Part shown: positions 53,162-62,925 of the stretch, piece after piece | How positions within the stretch are numbered: the stretch's first letter is position 1 | Layout of the letters: each line of letters opens with the position of its first letter | Assembly: GCA_947501845.1 (NCBI GenBank) | Contig: CANMXP010000017.1 | Location: forward strand, 1-64,000 | DNA length: 64,000 bases | From: an uncultured Flavobacteriaceae bacterium | Lineage (GTDB): Bacteria > Bacteroidota > Bacteroidia > Flavobacteriales > Flavobacteriaceae | Direction of reading: 5' to 3' | Position numbers and translations under genes: made by a program | The notes under the pieces: generated by a model | The model's input: only the letters and a program-made list of their open reading frames with translations | What the model was told of the DNA's origin: nothing | The model's database searches: none

Positions 53162-53986
53162 TCACAAATCCCGCTTTTTTAATAATCTATACGATAAAAA
53201 GACAAATAGAACAGTCCAACCTAAAACAATAACCATTTCATACCAATGAGCACCATAATCGTATGATAAGTTAGCCTTATCTGGAAATTTTGTCATAGCT
53301 ATTCTTTGAAATGGTTGGTCTATTAATTTATACATGGATTTAAGAGGGAAAAAATTCTGTATTTTTTCAGCAATACTAGTGTCCATTTTCCAAGCCATTA
53401 AACCAAATAATATCCATTCTAGTATATAAAGTATAAATAGAAAGGCCAAAGCAAACGCAGAGCGTTTTACAAGCATTCCAAAAAATAAGCATAAACTAAA
53501 AAAGCCAATTAGTTTTACAAAATAGGCCAATAAGAATTCTGTTTCTCTAAGTATTATAGAAACCTCTGAATAGCTAGAATAATAAAGCCCAATACAAAAA
53601 GAAATTAAGCTTATCAGTATCGTAGAAACTAGAGAAAAGAAAACAATCGTATAAAATTTAGAAAGAATGAATTCTTTTTTGCTTAAACCATCAATAAGGT
53701 TTTGTTTTATAGTTTTATTACTGTACTCGTTACCAATCATGCTTACTACAACAATGGCAAAGAAGAATTTAAATTGAGAAGCAAAGAAAGTGGTTAAATG
53801 CCAGATTATTGGAAAATTAAAAATACCCAATTCCCCCAATTCTAAAGTAAAAAAACCAAATACATTAATTTTTAATGATGATAATAGAATAACAAAAAAA
53901 GGTAAGACAAACGAAACGAATATAAGTATTTTACTAGTTCTGTTAAGGAGTAGCTTTTGTAATTCTAAGTTTAAAAGTCGTAACAT
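53162..53986 (-). CDS. ABC transporter permease
   Basis: 274 residues. About six hydrophobic helices: LIFVSFVLPFFVILLSSLKI near the N-terminus, FFFAIVVVSMIGNEYSNKTI, and four more up to VIVLGWTVLFVFLSYRLL. The motif MIGNEYSNKTIKQNLIDGLS after the second helix is the coupling-helix text of ABC-2 permeases of the BcrB/LolE-unrelated type. Partner of the ATPase encoded 18 bases upstream. Substrate unknown. Confidence 0.88.
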   Translation of the reverse strand: MLRLLNLELQKLLLNRTSKILIFVSFVLPFFVILLSSLKINVFGFFTLELGELGIFNFPIIWHLTTFFASQFKFFFAIVVVSMIGNEYSNKTIKQNLIDGLSKKEFILSKFYTIVFFSLVSTILISLISFCIGLYYSSYSEVSIILRETEFLLAYFVKLIGFFSLCLFFGMLVKRSAFALAFLFILYILEWILFGLMAWKMDTSIAEKIQNFFPLKSMYKLIDQPFQRIAMTKFPDKANLSYDYGAHWYEMVIVLGWTVLFVFLSYRLLKKRDL

Positions 53987-54004
53987 ATGATGCGTTTTGT
54001 GGTA

Positions 54005-54901
54005 TTAGTTATTGTCTGTTAATTGTAAAAACTGTTCTTCTAAACTTTCTTTACGTTGTACGAGATGTGTGAGTATAATGCCCTTTTCGAATAAATACTT
54101 GTTGAAGTCTTCTGATGCCATTGGGGTATTTAAGAATGCCGTTACTAAATCATCTTCAACTTTAATGCTTTTAAATGAGGCATTATTTTCCAATAGAGCT
54201 ATTAATTCATTTTGTTTGTTTGTTTTTAATTCGAAAAAACCATGGCTGGAAATCATTTCATCTACGCGACCAGAATATAGTTTTACACCCTTGCGAAGTA
54301 CGACAACATGAGAGCATACTTTTTCAACTTCATCTAATAAATGGGATGCTAAGAGAATGGTGGTGCCTTTTGCTGCAATTTGTTTTATAATTTCTCTAAT
54401 TTGATGTATTCCTTGAGGATCGAGTCCGTTTGTTGGTTCATCTAAAATAAGAATCTCAGGATCGTTTAAAAGTGCAGATGCTATGGCTAAACGCTGTTTC
54501 ATTCCCAGCGAATAGGTTTTAAATTTACTATCCTTTCGGTCTAGAAGTCCTACAACTTCTAATTTTTCTTCTACCTTGCTATAATCGACACCTTTAATTT
54601 TGCAAACTAATCTTAAGTTTTGGGTAGCCGTCATATAGGGATAAAAATTTGGACGCTCAATAATGGCTCCAACTTTTTTTAAGGCATCATGGGTAGACGT
54701 ATTTCCATCAAACCAATGAAAATCTCCATGTGTCCTATTTACAACGTTTAAGACAATACCTAAAGTTGTAGATTTACCACTTCCATTTGGTCCTAAAATG
54801 CCATAAACATTACCTTTGTTTATAGTAAATGAAAGATCTTTTACCGCTGTTAAATACCCGAATTTTTTAGTGAGGTTGTTAATTGTTAGTATAGACTCCA
54901 A
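54005..54901 (-). CDS. ABC transporter ATP-binding protein (BcrA-like)
   Basis: 298 residues. Walker A GILGPNGSGKSTTLGIVLNV (~33-52), signature YSLGMKQRLAIASALL, Walker B ILILDEPTNGLDPQGI and H-loop LLASHLLDEVEK. The C-terminal ~90 residues (ELKTNKQNELIALLENNASF) match the accessory domain of bacitracin- or lantibiotic-exporter-type ATPases. The start codon is TTG (MESILTINNLTKKFG); no ATG fits the conserved N-terminus. It forms an exporter with the downstream permease and is divergent from the gene at 55026. Confidence 0.9.
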   Translation of the reverse strand: MESILTINNLTKKFGYLTAVKDLSFTINKGNVYGILGPNGSGKSTTLGIVLNVVNRTHGDFHWFDGNTSTHDALKKVGAIIERPNFYPYMTATQNLRLVCKIKGVDYSKVEEKLEVVGLLDRKDSKFKTYSLGMKQRLAIASALLNDPEILILDEPTNGLDPQGIHQIREIIKQIAAKGTTILLASHLLDEVEKVCSHVVVLRKGVKLYSGRVDEMISSHGFFELKTNKQNELIALLENNASFKSIKVEDDLVTAFLNTPMASEDFNKYLFEKGIILTHLVQRKESLEEQFLQLTDNN

Positions 54902-55000
54902 ATTTATTAGATTTTAATGCCATATAGAAATAGCATGGATTAGTTTTTAAATATGACGACAGTCTGATTATTTTGTTACAGGCTTGTTAAATAAAAGTTT

Positions 55001-55008
55001 TAAATTTG
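55001..55008 (+). promoter_or_regulatory. Putative -7 element for the kinase-like gene
   Basis: TAAATTTG, an exact TAnnTTTG match, 17 bases before the ATG at 55026. Confidence 0.45.
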
Positions 55009-55025
55009 AATAATTATATACCATT

Positions 55026-56087
55026 ATGCAAGATTTAAAGATATCTAAAAAAAAACCATCGTATCCCGTAACCGCTAAATTACATGATTATCTAGCTATA
55101 TATGATAGGAATACAAAAATTCCTATTTTTTATGATGATTTGCTACGTTTTCAAGGTTCTGTCGTGGTATATGATAGGGAGGATAACGATACCCTTTGGA
55201 TTCGGGTTTATTATAATGAATTTGAAAGAGAGGAAATTGATTCGTCATTAAAAAAAGTGTATACCATTTTGCATTCTGATGGTAATGAAAACATCCTTCC
55301 GTTTTTAAATGTTGATGCTATTGATTTCTGTACATTCGGAAACTCTAAACCTTTTAGAGTAAAAATCAGAAATATATTAAATGACAATTACACCTATTTT
55401 TATATAAAAACAACCGATGCGTCACGTATTTATGGTTTAGAATTAGAACACATGTTATCGCCGTACAATCTTAATTTTTTGGTTTATAAAAATACGCTTA
55501 TTGAAGAACATATTGCGGGGATACCAGGGGATGAGTTTATAAAAAATATGTTGCCAAAGTGTAGTAAGCCTGAAAAAGCACAAATTGCTAAAGAATTTGT
55601 GAAATTTAACGAGCGTTGTATGATCAGGCTCTTAGGCGATATGCGATCGTATAATTACGTTATCGTACCTACTCATGATTTTGATCATGTGGTATATAAG
55701 ATTAGGGCCATAGATTTTGACCAACAGTCTTATGAAGGGAAATTTAATATTTATAGACCTCAATTTTTTAAGGAAAATCTAAAAATGGTGGAATTGGTTT
55801 CAGATAGCATACAAAAACTATCTATAGATCAATACAAAACAGAAGAACGTTCTATTTTAGTAAAACGATTAAAAAGTTTTGCAGTAAGAATAGAGAAGTT
55901 ATTGGATTGTATGGTGAATGATGTTATTTCTAAAGAGGAAAATATAAATTTATTAAAGACTACAATATTAGATTATACGCATGATATAAATTTTAAACGT
56001 AGTAAAAATATGGGGGAAATACTTAAATACGGATTAGAATTCTTAACCCGTAATTATGAAAATGTAAAACTGGAAAATTTAAGATAA
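55026..56087 (+). CDS. Unknown protein with cryptic kinase-like motifs
   Basis: 353 residues, cytoplasmic, not a named family to me. Reading it against phosphotransferases, I see the order of a protein-kinase/APH fold. YFYIKTTD at 124-131 has K128 on a beta strand. YGLELEHML at 136-144 gives a helix Glu. A hinge-like LIEEHIAGIPGDEF lies at 158-171. GDMRSYNYVI at 204-213 has D205 and N210 spaced as in the catalytic loop D-x4-N. AIDFDQQ at 228-234 places D230 as the DFG-like metal ligand. The N-terminal ~110 residues (YLAIYDRNTKIPIFYDDLL) and the helical C-terminus are extra. The assignment is my inference and rests on motif order, not overall similarity. Confidence 0.6.
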   Translation: MQDLKISKKKPSYPVTAKLHDYLAIYDRNTKIPIFYDDLLRFQGSVVVYDREDNDTLWIRVYYNEFEREEIDSSLKKVYTILHSDGNENILPFLNVDAIDFCTFGNSKPFRVKIRNILNDNYTYFYIKTTDASRIYGLELEHMLSPYNLNFLVYKNTLIEEHIAGIPGDEFIKNMLPKCSKPEKAQIAKEFVKFNERCMIRLLGDMRSYNYVIVPTHDFDHVVYKIRAIDFDQQSYEGKFNIYRPQFFKENLKMVELVSDSIQKLSIDQYKTEERSILVKRLKSFAVRIEKLLDCMVNDVISKEENINLLKTTILDYTHDINFKRSKNMGEILKYGLEFLTRNYENVKLENLR

Positions 56088-56603
56088 TTAATTCCAGTTT
56101 TCATCAAAATCTAAATTATCATAATCATCAAGATCCATACCATCTTCAAACTCATCATCAAAATCGTCATTAGGATCTGCTTCAAATTGCTTATCTGGTG
56201 CTTCATCGGGAACTTGGCCTTGAACAAACATTAAATTTGGGTAGTCTGCCCCTTTGGCTTCTTCAACAATTTCAGCTAATTCAACATAAAACGTCCACAT
56301 ATTTAAAAAATCGTACACGTAAATCAGCTTTGGTTGTACTTCATGTACTACGCTGCTAATTTCTGTTTCATTCATTAAACGAGCAGAATTATCGTCACTT
56401 AAATCAAACAACGAAATTTCTTCACCTTGGTTCCATTGTTCATCACTTATATAAAAAGATGCCATTTCGGTACCATCAAACCCAAAAGATTGTGTGATGA
56501 TATTATGCAAATCTTCAAGAGTATCGGTTTCACGAATTTCTAAATCGCGAAAAATATCATCTTCTGTGTCATTATCTAAAATTACTCTAAATCTATAAAT
56601 CAT
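56088..56603 (-). CDS. Plasmid pRiA4b ORF-3-like (IS1096 passenger TnpR-like) family protein
   Basis: 171 residues from the ATG of MIYRFRVILDNDTEDDIFRD; an earlier in-frame ATG adds seven residues. The text LEIRETDTLEDLHNIITQSF, GFDGTEMASFYISDEQWNQG and KLIYVYDFLNMWTFYVELAE is the PF07929 domain. Despite the name, many copies are ordinary chromosomal genes, and nothing mobile surrounds this one. A strongly acidic tail (~125-171, NDDFDDEFEDGMDLDDYDN) follows the domain. Function unknown; the fold is small alpha/beta. It shares an intergenic region of 37 bases with the ctaA-type gene upstream. Confidence 0.85.
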   Translation of the reverse strand: MIYRFRVILDNDTEDDIFRDLEIRETDTLEDLHNIITQSFGFDGTEMASFYISDEQWNQGEEISLFDLSDDNSARLMNETEISSVVHEVQPKLIYVYDFLNMWTFYVELAEIVEEAKGADYPNLMFVQGQVPDEAPDKQFEADPNDDFDDEFEDGMDLDDYDNLDFDENWN

Positions 56604-56640
56604 GCTGAAATAATTATACTGCAAAGGTATGTTTTTTGAG

Positions 56641-57654
56641 TTATTTGGAAAAGCGATGCATTGTAAAGGTCATAGCGCTTAATAAGAAAAAAGCACCTAT
56701 TTGATGTGCTACGCCTAACCAAACTGGTACTTGCAATAATATAGTAAATACCCCCAATAAAAATTGAATACATACTACAATTAGCAAAACTTTTATTCCC
56801 TTTGATTGATATATGGTTAGGTTTCGTTTTTTTGATTTTTTCCAAATTAATATAATGCATAAAACCACAATATATGCTAGAATTCTATGAACAAACTGAA
56901 CCCCGCTCTTTCCTTCAATAAAATTTTTATACAATGGATTTTGTTCTATGTAAACAGTTTGGTGCATAAATTTGCCTTCACTCATCATGGGCCAATGGTT
57001 ATGTATAAAGCCAGCATCTAGACCGGCCACAAATGCTCCATAGATAATTTGTAGCAATAGGACGGCAAGGCTTAACTGTATGAGGTTTCTAAAACCCTTA
57101 TCTATTTGCTTTTTATGTGGAAATATTAAATCCAGGGCAACCCAAAAAGTATAAGCGAATGTTATAAAAGCAGTTGTTAAATGTGCAGCTAAGCGATAAT
57201 GACTTACATCTGGGTTATCTACTAAACCGCTTTTAACCATATACCATCCTAAAAAACCTTGAAAAGCACCAAGGCAAAGTAAGACAATAGATTTTTTTAT
57301 GGTTGCTTTTGATAGCTGTTTTTTTATTAAAAAGTATAAAAAAGGGATGAAAAAGACCAATCCAATGAATCTTCCAATAACACGATGTAACCATTCCCAG
57401 AAATAAATATCTTTAAAATCCTGAAGTGTAAATTGGTTATTCAGCTTTTGGTATTCTGGATATTGCTTGTATAAGTCGAAGGCTTGTTGCCATTCGGTTT
57501 CGTTCATTGGTGGAATGGTACCAGAAATAAGTTTATAGTTAGATATGGACAACCCCGAATGCGTTAACCTTGTAATACCACCTACAACAACCATAATAAA
57601 GATAAGCAGGCAGCCTGTTAATAACCAGTATATTACTTTTTTGTTGTCCTTCAT
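56641..57654 (-). CDS. ctaA: Heme A synthase (COX15/CtaA)
   Basis: 337 residues with eight transmembrane helices. Family text: VVGGITRLTHSGLSISNYKL near the N-terminus, FWEWLHRVIGRFIGLVFF (heme-ligand His in LHRVIGR), QGFLGWYMVKSGL, SHYRLAAHLTTAF, VQFVHRILAY and GVAHQIGAFFLL with the second pair of His ligands. The enzyme oxidises heme O to heme A for aa3-type cytochrome oxidase in the inner membrane. It is read in one direction with the GNAT and CCA genes, which start upstream (4-base gap), so all may share a transcript. Confidence 0.95.
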   Translation of the reverse strand: MKDNKKVIYWLLTGCLLIFIMVVVGGITRLTHSGLSISNYKLISGTIPPMNETEWQQAFDLYKQYPEYQKLNNQFTLQDFKDIYFWEWLHRVIGRFIGLVFFIPFLYFLIKKQLSKATIKKSIVLLCLGAFQGFLGWYMVKSGLVDNPDVSHYRLAAHLTTAFITFAYTFWVALDLIFPHKKQIDKGFRNLIQLSLAVLLLQIIYGAFVAGLDAGFIHNHWPMMSEGKFMHQTVYIEQNPLYKNFIEGKSGVQFVHRILAYIVVLCIILIWKKSKKRNLTIYQSKGIKVLLIVVCIQFLLGVFTILLQVPVWLGVAHQIGAFFLLSAMTFTMHRFSK

Positions 57655-57658
57655 ATAA

Positions 57659-58108
57659 TTATAGCATTTTTTTAAAACAAAGGCTATTGGTTATACCTTC
57701 ATATTGTCCATAATTGGGAATGATCGTGTATCTGTTTTTCTTATAAAATTGTACCGCTTCTATTTGACGTTTTCCAGTTTCCAACACACATGCTTCAAAA
57801 TGTAACTCTTTAGACCAATCCTCTAATTCTTTTAGGATTTTAGAAGCAATTCCTTGCCCTCTGGTTTCGGGAAGCGTAAACATGCGTTTAATTTCAGTAT
57901 CATTCTCATCATATTTTTTAAAAGCACCACAGCCTACAGGCTTATCGTTTATATAAGCGACGACAACATTTTTTAATACATCAATATTGTTATATTGGTT
58001 ATAAAATGTGTGTTCATCACCATCCATAACTTTCAAGTAATCATTTAATAAAGTAACCAGATTAACGAAGTCTGTATTGTTAGAATTGGTTCTAATTAAT
58101 TTAATCAT
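57659..58108 (-). CDS. GNAT family N-acetyltransferase
   Basis: 149 residues. Acetyl-CoA-binding motif A is visible as [20 protein letters not shown] (RGQGIA loop), with strand text [18 protein letters not shown] before and [20 protein letters not shown] after it. The end, [20 protein letters not shown], matches a common GNAT subgroup. Substrate unknown. Its start overlaps the end of the CCA-adding enzyme gene by 8 bases, so translation is coupled. Confidence 0.88.
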   Translation of the reverse strand: MIKLIRTNSNNTDFVNLVTLLNDYLKVMDGDEHTFYNQYNNIDVLKNVVVAYINDKPVGCGAFKKYDENDTEIKRMFTLPETRGQGIASKILKELEDWSKELHFEACVLETGKRQIEAVQFYKKNRYTIIPNYGQYEGITNSLCFKKML

Positions 58109-59528
58109 TTTTTTGATGTGGTTTTAACCCTAACCGTTCACCTTCTTTTACCATTAATTTATAAGCAGCGTTGTATTCGTTTGGAATATCTCCCTCTAAA
58201 ATGGCTTCTTTAATAACGTCTTTAATGAGACCTATTTCGCGAGATGGCTTTATGTTAAATGCTGTCATAATCTCTTCTCCTGTAATTGGAGGCTGAAAAT
58301 TTCTAATATGGTCGCGGGCTTCAACTTCTATAATTTTTTCACGGACTATTTTAAAGTTGTTATGGTATTTAAGGAATTTTTTAGGGTTTTTAGTTGTAAT
58401 ATCTGCTTCACAAAGCGTCATTAAATCATCAACATAATCACCAGCATCAAAAACCAAGCGGCGTACAGCAGAATCTGTTACAATATCTTGCGCTAATACT
58501 ATAGGTCGCGAACTCATAAATACCATTTTTTGAACAAACTTCATTTTGTCATTCAATGGCATTTTTAGTCTTTTAAATAAGTGATAGACCATTTTTGAAC
58601 CCTCAAACTCATGTCCATGAAATGTCCAACCAACTTTTTTGCTAAACCTTTTTGTAGGTGCTTTACCAATGTCGTGTAACAAGGCAGCCCAACGTAGCCA
58701 TAGGTTATTGGTGTTTTCTGCTATATTATCAACGACTTCTAGAGTATGATAAAAATTATCTTTATGTCTTTGTCCATCAACTTCATCAATGCCTTTTAGA
58801 GCAGTAAGCTCTGGCATTATATAATCTAATAACCCCGTTTTTTCCAGTAAGATAAACCCAATAGAAGGTTTTTTGCTTTCAAGAATTTTATTTAATTCTG
58901 TTACAATACGTTCTCTAGTTATAATTTTAATGCGATGGCTATTTTTAGTAATAGCATGTAGCGACTCTTTTTCTATATTGAAATTTAATTGTGTGGCAAA
59001 GCGTATAGCACGCATCATTCGTAAAGGGTCGTCACTATAAGTAATATCAGGAGTTAAAGGCGTACGAATAATTTGTTTTTCTAAATCTGAAACACCATTA
59101 AAAGGGTCCAACAGATTACCGTAACTTGATGCACTTAAATTAAGAGCCAAAGCATTAATGGTAAAATCTCTACGATTTTGGTCATCTTCTAAAGTACCAT
59201 TTTCTACTATAGGGTTTCTGCTATTTTCACTATACGATTCTTTACGGGCACCAACAAATTCAATTTCAATATCATCGTATCTCAACATGGCAGTGCCATA
59301 GGTTTTAAAAACCTGTACTTTAGGTTTGGTTGGAAGGTTTTTAGCAACTTGTTTAGCTAGTTTAATGCCATCGCCAACTGCAACAACATCTATATCTTTA
59401 GCACTGCCACGCTTTAATATAAAATCACGAACAAAACCACCAATGACATAACAGTCTACATGTAATTCGTTGGCAGATTGAGATATAACTTTAAAGATAT
59501 TGTGTTGTAATGCTTTTTTGTAATTCAT
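58101..59528 (-). CDS. cca: CCA tRNA nucleotidyltransferase with HD domain
   Basis: 475 residues. Nucleotidyltransferase head with [20 protein letters not shown] (GGxVRD at ~30-35, catalytic DID/V at ~43-46), [13 protein letters not shown] and [15 protein letters not shown]. The neck and body helices follow, then an HD domain with [17 protein letters not shown]. It adds or repairs the 3' CCA end of tRNA; the HD part resembles the phosphohydrolase domain of the E. coli enzyme. The full length and motifs leave little doubt. tsaC lies upstream (66 bases apart) on the same strand. Confidence 0.94.
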   Translation of the reverse strand: MNYKKALQHNIFKVISQSANELHVDCYVIGGFVRDFILKRGSAKDIDVVAVGDGIKLAKQVAKNLPTKPKVQVFKTYGTAMLRYDDIEIEFVGARKESYSENSRNPIVENGTLEDDQNRRDFTINALALNLSASSYGNLLDPFNGVSDLEKQIIRTPLTPDITYSDDPLRMMRAIRFATQLNFNIEKESLHAITKNSHRIKIITRERIVTELNKILESKKPSIGFILLEKTGLLDYIMPELTALKGIDEVDGQRHKDNFYHTLEVVDNIAENTNNLWLRWAALLHDIGKAPTKRFSKKVGWTFHGHEFEGSKMVYHLFKRLKMPLNDKMKFVQKMVFMSSRPIVLAQDIVTDSAVRRLVFDAGDYVDDLMTLCEADITTKNPKKFLKYHNNFKIVREKIIEVEARDHIRNFQPPITGEEIMTAFNIKPSREIGLIKDVIKEAILEGDIPNEYNAAYKLMVKEGERLGLKPHQKND

Positions 59529-59594
59529 TTTTTAATTGCTACCAAATACACGAATAGTTTTAGACGTAAATATTTAGTGTATTTGTGGCTAACT

Positions 59595-60161
59595 TTACGT
59601 TCTTATTATCTTAACAATACCACTATTGCTCAATTTAATAATTGAAGAAGGTTTGTTGCAGATTTTTTCGCGCTGCAAATTTACAACATAGTCTACACCT
59701 TTTAAAACCTCTGGCGCTATTTCTTTAAATGATTTCGGAGTAGGTTGCCCGCTTATGTTGGCAGATGTTGATACTATAGCAGAGTTGAGTTTTCTTGAGA
59801 GCTGGTAGCAAAATTCATCATCTGGAATTCTAATAGCAATGGTGTCATTGTTAGCTATTAGATTGGGTGCTAAATTTTGTGCATCATCATAGATAATAGT
59901 TGTCGGTTTTTCGGAAATATCAATAATGTCCAAAGCCGCTTCAGGTATATTTTTTACATACTTTTTAAGCATTCTATCATCAGCTACTAAGCAAATTAGG
60001 GCTTTGCTGTCTTCTCGTTGTTTTAGCTCATAGATTTTTTTAACAGCAGCTTCATTTGTTGCATCACAACCAATGCCCCAAACTGTATCTGTAGGGTAGA
60101 GTATAAGGCCTCCTTCTTTTAAAATTTGTAACGTCTTATTTATTTCATGGTTTATATCCAT
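59595..60161 (-). CDS. tsaC: L-threonylcarbamoyladenylate synthase (TsaC/Sua5/YrdC)
   Basis: 188 residues, only the YrdC domain without the Sua5 extension. Seen: LKEGGLILYPTDTVWGIGCD (classical YPTDTVYG variant), KIYELKQREDSKALICLVAD, AIRIPDDEFCYQL and AIVSTSANISGQPTPKSF. It makes threonylcarbamoyl-AMP for the t6A37 modification of ANN-decoding tRNAs; with cca next door the two form a tRNA-maturation pair. It ends with a short SSIIKLSNSGIVKIIRT tail typical of the family. Confidence 0.94.
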   Translation of the reverse strand: MDINHEINKTLQILKEGGLILYPTDTVWGIGCDATNEAAVKKIYELKQREDSKALICLVADDRMLKKYVKNIPEAALDIIDISEKPTTIIYDDAQNLAPNLIANNDTIAIRIPDDEFCYQLSRKLNSAIVSTSANISGQPTPKSFKEIAPEVLKGVDYVVNLQREKICNKPSSIIKLSNSGIVKIIRT

Positions 60162-60282
60162 AAATACTCCAATTTTTAATAATAAATCTGTCTCAATTAA
60201 TTGATTGTAAAATTAAAACTATAATTTACAAATAGAACTAAGCTTAACTTGTTTATTTTTGCCAAGATTAAAATATTTAGAA

Positions 60283-61215
60283 ATGGGATTCGCTAATAGG
60301 ATTTTAAAAGTTTTATCCAGTATAACAAGAAAGTTACCTTACCATCGTAAGTTAAACCAAATTTATAAGCACTATAATAGACTATTATTAGCTTTGGGCG
60401 CTGAGCCTATTGTAAAGGCTAAAATGCAAGATGGTACTACAATGCTTGTGGATTTGAGTACTAAAACAGAAAGAATATCCTTTTATACAGGTAAATATGA
60501 TCCAGATTTGATAGCTATTATTCATTCATTATTTAATCCGAATTCATGCTTTTTAGATATTGGCGGCAATATTGGGTATTATTCTGTGTCGATGGGGCAT
60601 TTTATCAGATCTAAAAAGGCTTCAGGAAAAGTAGTGGCTTTTGAACCTTTTGAAGGTAATTACTTAAGACTTTCTAATAACTTGAAAAATAATGATTTAG
60701 GTGATGTTTGTGAAGTGAATCAATTTGGGTTATCTAATAAAGCTGAAGAAACAGAAATTACATTAAGAGAAGATTTTAAGCACGGATCAAATACAGGGAA
60801 CGCAGCTATTCGAACGAGCGAGGCTATGGATGAAGGTTTTAAATTGTCACCAATTAAGCTTGAGAAATTAGACGATATTTGGGATAAAAAGTATCACGAG
60901 TATGGTAGTATAGATATCATTAAAATGGATATTGAAGGACATGAAGACTTTTGCTTAGAAGGAGGTAAAGAAACCATTAGCAAACATCGTCCAACAATAT
61001 TAATGGAAGTCAACAAGCCATATTATGAAGCGCGCAATGTCAAGTTAGACGAACTATTTTTTCCGCTTATTCCAGAAAATTATAATATTTACAAAGAGAA
61101 TGGCTTAAAATGGAGTCGTATTGAATCTTTAAATGTGTGTAAGACTATTGATAATGTGTTTTTGGTTCCTATAGAGAAACTTAATATGAGTGGATATGCT
61201 ATTTTTGAAGCCTAA
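60283..61215 (+). CDS. FkbM family methyltransferase
   Basis: 310 residues from the ATG of MGFANRILKVLSSITRKLPY; a TTG 24 bases upstream is an alternative but less likely start. SAM motif FLDIGGNIGYYSVSMGHFI at ~90-108, KVVAFEPFEGNYLRL (acidic loop after beta-2) and DIIKMDIEGHEDFCLEGG mark the FkbM fold. Such enzymes O-methylate sugars or small molecules; with the neighbouring glycosyltransferase and polysaccharide genes a role in modifying a surface glycan is likely. First gene of a probable operon running to the end of the window. Confidence 0.9.
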   Translation: MGFANRILKVLSSITRKLPYHRKLNQIYKHYNRLLLALGAEPIVKAKMQDGTTMLVDLSTKTERISFYTGKYDPDLIAIIHSLFNPNSCFLDIGGNIGYYSVSMGHFIRSKKASGKVVAFEPFEGNYLRLSNNLKNNDLGDVCEVNQFGLSNKAEETEITLREDFKHGSNTGNAAIRTSEAMDEGFKLSPIKLEKLDDIWDKKYHEYGSIDIIKMDIEGHEDFCLEGGKETISKHRPTILMEVNKPYYEARNVKLDELFFPLIPENYNIYKENGLKWSRIESLNVCKTIDNVFLVPIEKLNMSGYAIFEA

Positions 61216-61232
61216 ACCTAAAAAAGATTTAG

Positions 61233-62042
61233 ATGAAAGATAGTATCAAATCAGCTTTAGTTATTACAACTTATAATTGGACAGAAGCATTAGAATTGGT
61301 TTTAGAAAGTGTTAAAAAGCAAGTAGAGTTTCCAACTGAAGTAATTATAGCAGATGACGGATCTAAAAATGAAACGAAATATTTAATAGAAAAATTTCAG
61401 CACGATTTTCCTGTTCCGTTAAGGCATATTTGGCATGAAGACAAAGGGTTTAGAAGGTCTGCAATATTAAATTTGGCAATTTCTAAAACAGATGTTGATT
61501 ATATAATTCAATTAGACGGAGACTGTATTATTCATAAAAATTTTGTGCGAGATCATATTAGGTCTTGTAATAAAAACGTTTATTTATTTGGTTCTCGAGT
61601 AAATATTCAAGAATATTATTTAATTGAACTTTTTAAAAGAAAAATTATAGCTTTTTCATATTTGTCAAAAGGTATAAAGAAGCGCAACAGAAATATTCAT
61701 TTACCTTTTTTGGGTTCCATATTATATAAAGAAAATAAAGAACTATCTAAAAAAATAAGAGGTTGCAACTTGTCGTATTGGAAATCAGATTTCTTAAAGG
61801 TAAATGGGTATAATGAGGATATGACAGGTTGGGGAAGGGAAGATTCTGAACTTATAGTTAGAATGATGAATAGTGGCGTTTTAGGTAAAAGATTAAAATA
61901 TAAAGCCATAATATACCATATTTGGCATAAAGAAAGTTCAAAAGAAAAGTTAAATATCAATCACACCATTCAAGAAAATGCCATAACAGATAAATTGGTT
62001 TGGTGCGAAAATGGTATAGATAAATATTTGGGTGAAGCGTAA
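61233..62042 (+). CDS. Family 2 glycosyltransferase
   Basis: 269 residues. GT-A fold: SALVITTYNWTEALELVLES, TEVIIADDGSKNETKYLIEK, the metal-binding DxD motif YIIQLDGDCIIH (D-G-D) and the C-terminal galactosyltransferase-type GYNEDMTGWGREDSELIVRM with the catalytic base region (WGxED). It transfers a sugar from a nucleotide donor during surface glycan synthesis; donor and acceptor are unknown. 17 bases behind the FkbM gene and overlapping the next gene by 11 bases. Confidence 0.93.
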   Translation: MKDSIKSALVITTYNWTEALELVLESVKKQVEFPTEVIIADDGSKNETKYLIEKFQHDFPVPLRHIWHEDKGFRRSAILNLAISKTDVDYIIQLDGDCIIHKNFVRDHIRSCNKNVYLFGSRVNIQEYYLIELFKRKIIAFSYLSKGIKKRNRNIHLPFLGSILYKENKELSKKIRGCNLSYWKSDFLKVNGYNEDMTGWGREDSELIVRMMNSGVLGKRLKYKAIIYHIWHKESSKEKLNINHTIQENAITDKLVWCENGIDKYLGEA

Positions 62043-62796
62043 AAAAGAAATACATAGTAATTTTAAAGCAAATAGTGCTTTTTTTGATGATATAATTAGT
62101 CATTTTGATAGAAAAGGGGAAGACTTTGGTAATCAGGATAGAAATTCTTTAAAGTTATTTCAACTGGAGGGAAAGAGCGTTAATGTAAAGTCTTTTAGAC
62201 TTCCCAATATTGTTAATCAAATTGCCTATCGTTTTTTCAGAAAAAGTAAAGCGCAACGTTCTTATGAATATGCAAATAAACTTAAGGATTTACAGGTTGG
62301 TACTCCAGAACCTATAGCTTATTATGAATATAAAACACCTTTTTTGTTTAAGAAAAGCTATTATATAAGTGAGCAGTTGGATTGTGATTTAACTTATAGG
62401 GAATTAACAACCAACTTTAATTACCCCGATCATGAAAACATACTTAGAGCTTTTACTAGGTTCACTTTCAATTTACATGAAAAAGGCATTCATTTTTTAG
62501 ATCACTCTCCAGGAAATACACTGATAAAAAAAACGGATACTGGTTACAATTTCTTTTTAGTTGATTTAAATCGAATGGTATTTAAACCACTTGATTTTGA
62601 AACGAGAATTAAGAATTTTTCCAAATTAACGATTCATAAATTCATGGTAGAAATTATGAGTGACGAATATGCAAAATCTACTGGAGAAGCTTATAACAGG
62701 ATATTCGATTTAATGTGGAAAGAAACTGAAGGCTTTCAAAATAAATATCATCGAAAAAGACGACTTAAAAAGAAGCTAAAGTTCTGGAAAAGATAG
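62032..62796 (+). CDS. Lipopolysaccharide kinase (Kdo kinase/WaaP-InaA-like) family protein
   Basis: 254 residues. Kinase-like fold: K53 (SVNVKSFRL), E79 in RSYEYANKL, hinge YYISEQLDCD, catalytic loop GIHFLDHSPGNTLI with D157 and N162, and FFLVDLNRM with D178. These match the Kdo kinase family, which phosphorylates sugars of the LPS inner core. The start codon is GTG, inside the end of the glycosyltransferase gene; the next in-frame ATG is far downstream, so the GTG is forced. A strongly basic C-terminus (RKRRLKKKLKFWKR) suggests membrane-surface contact. Confidence 0.87.
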   Translation: MKRKKEIHSNFKANSAFFDDIISHFDRKGEDFGNQDRNSLKLFQLEGKSVNVKSFRLPNIVNQIAYRFFRKSKAQRSYEYANKLKDLQVGTPEPIAYYEYKTPFLFKKSYYISEQLDCDLTYRELTTNFNYPDHENILRAFTRFTFNLHEKGIHFLDHSPGNTLIKKTDTGYNFFLVDLNRMVFKPLDFETRIKNFSKLTIHKFMVEIMSDEYAKSTGEAYNRIFDLMWKETEGFQNKYHRKRRLKKKLKFWKR

Positions 62797-62925
62797 CTGT
62801 ATCTTAATTCTTTTTATAGTAGGCTCGTTTTTAAATATTTAAAATTCAAAAAAACATCAAAAATTTTGTAGGGTATTTTTATAGATAACTGTTTAAGTTA
62901 CTTAAACAGTGATTTATTTTAATTA

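Noticed and set aside
56088-56603. Gene of the 'IS1096 passenger TnpR-like' family as a sign of a mobile element
   Set aside because: No transposase, terminal inverted repeats or target duplication nearby; the family is widespread as ordinary chromosomal genes.
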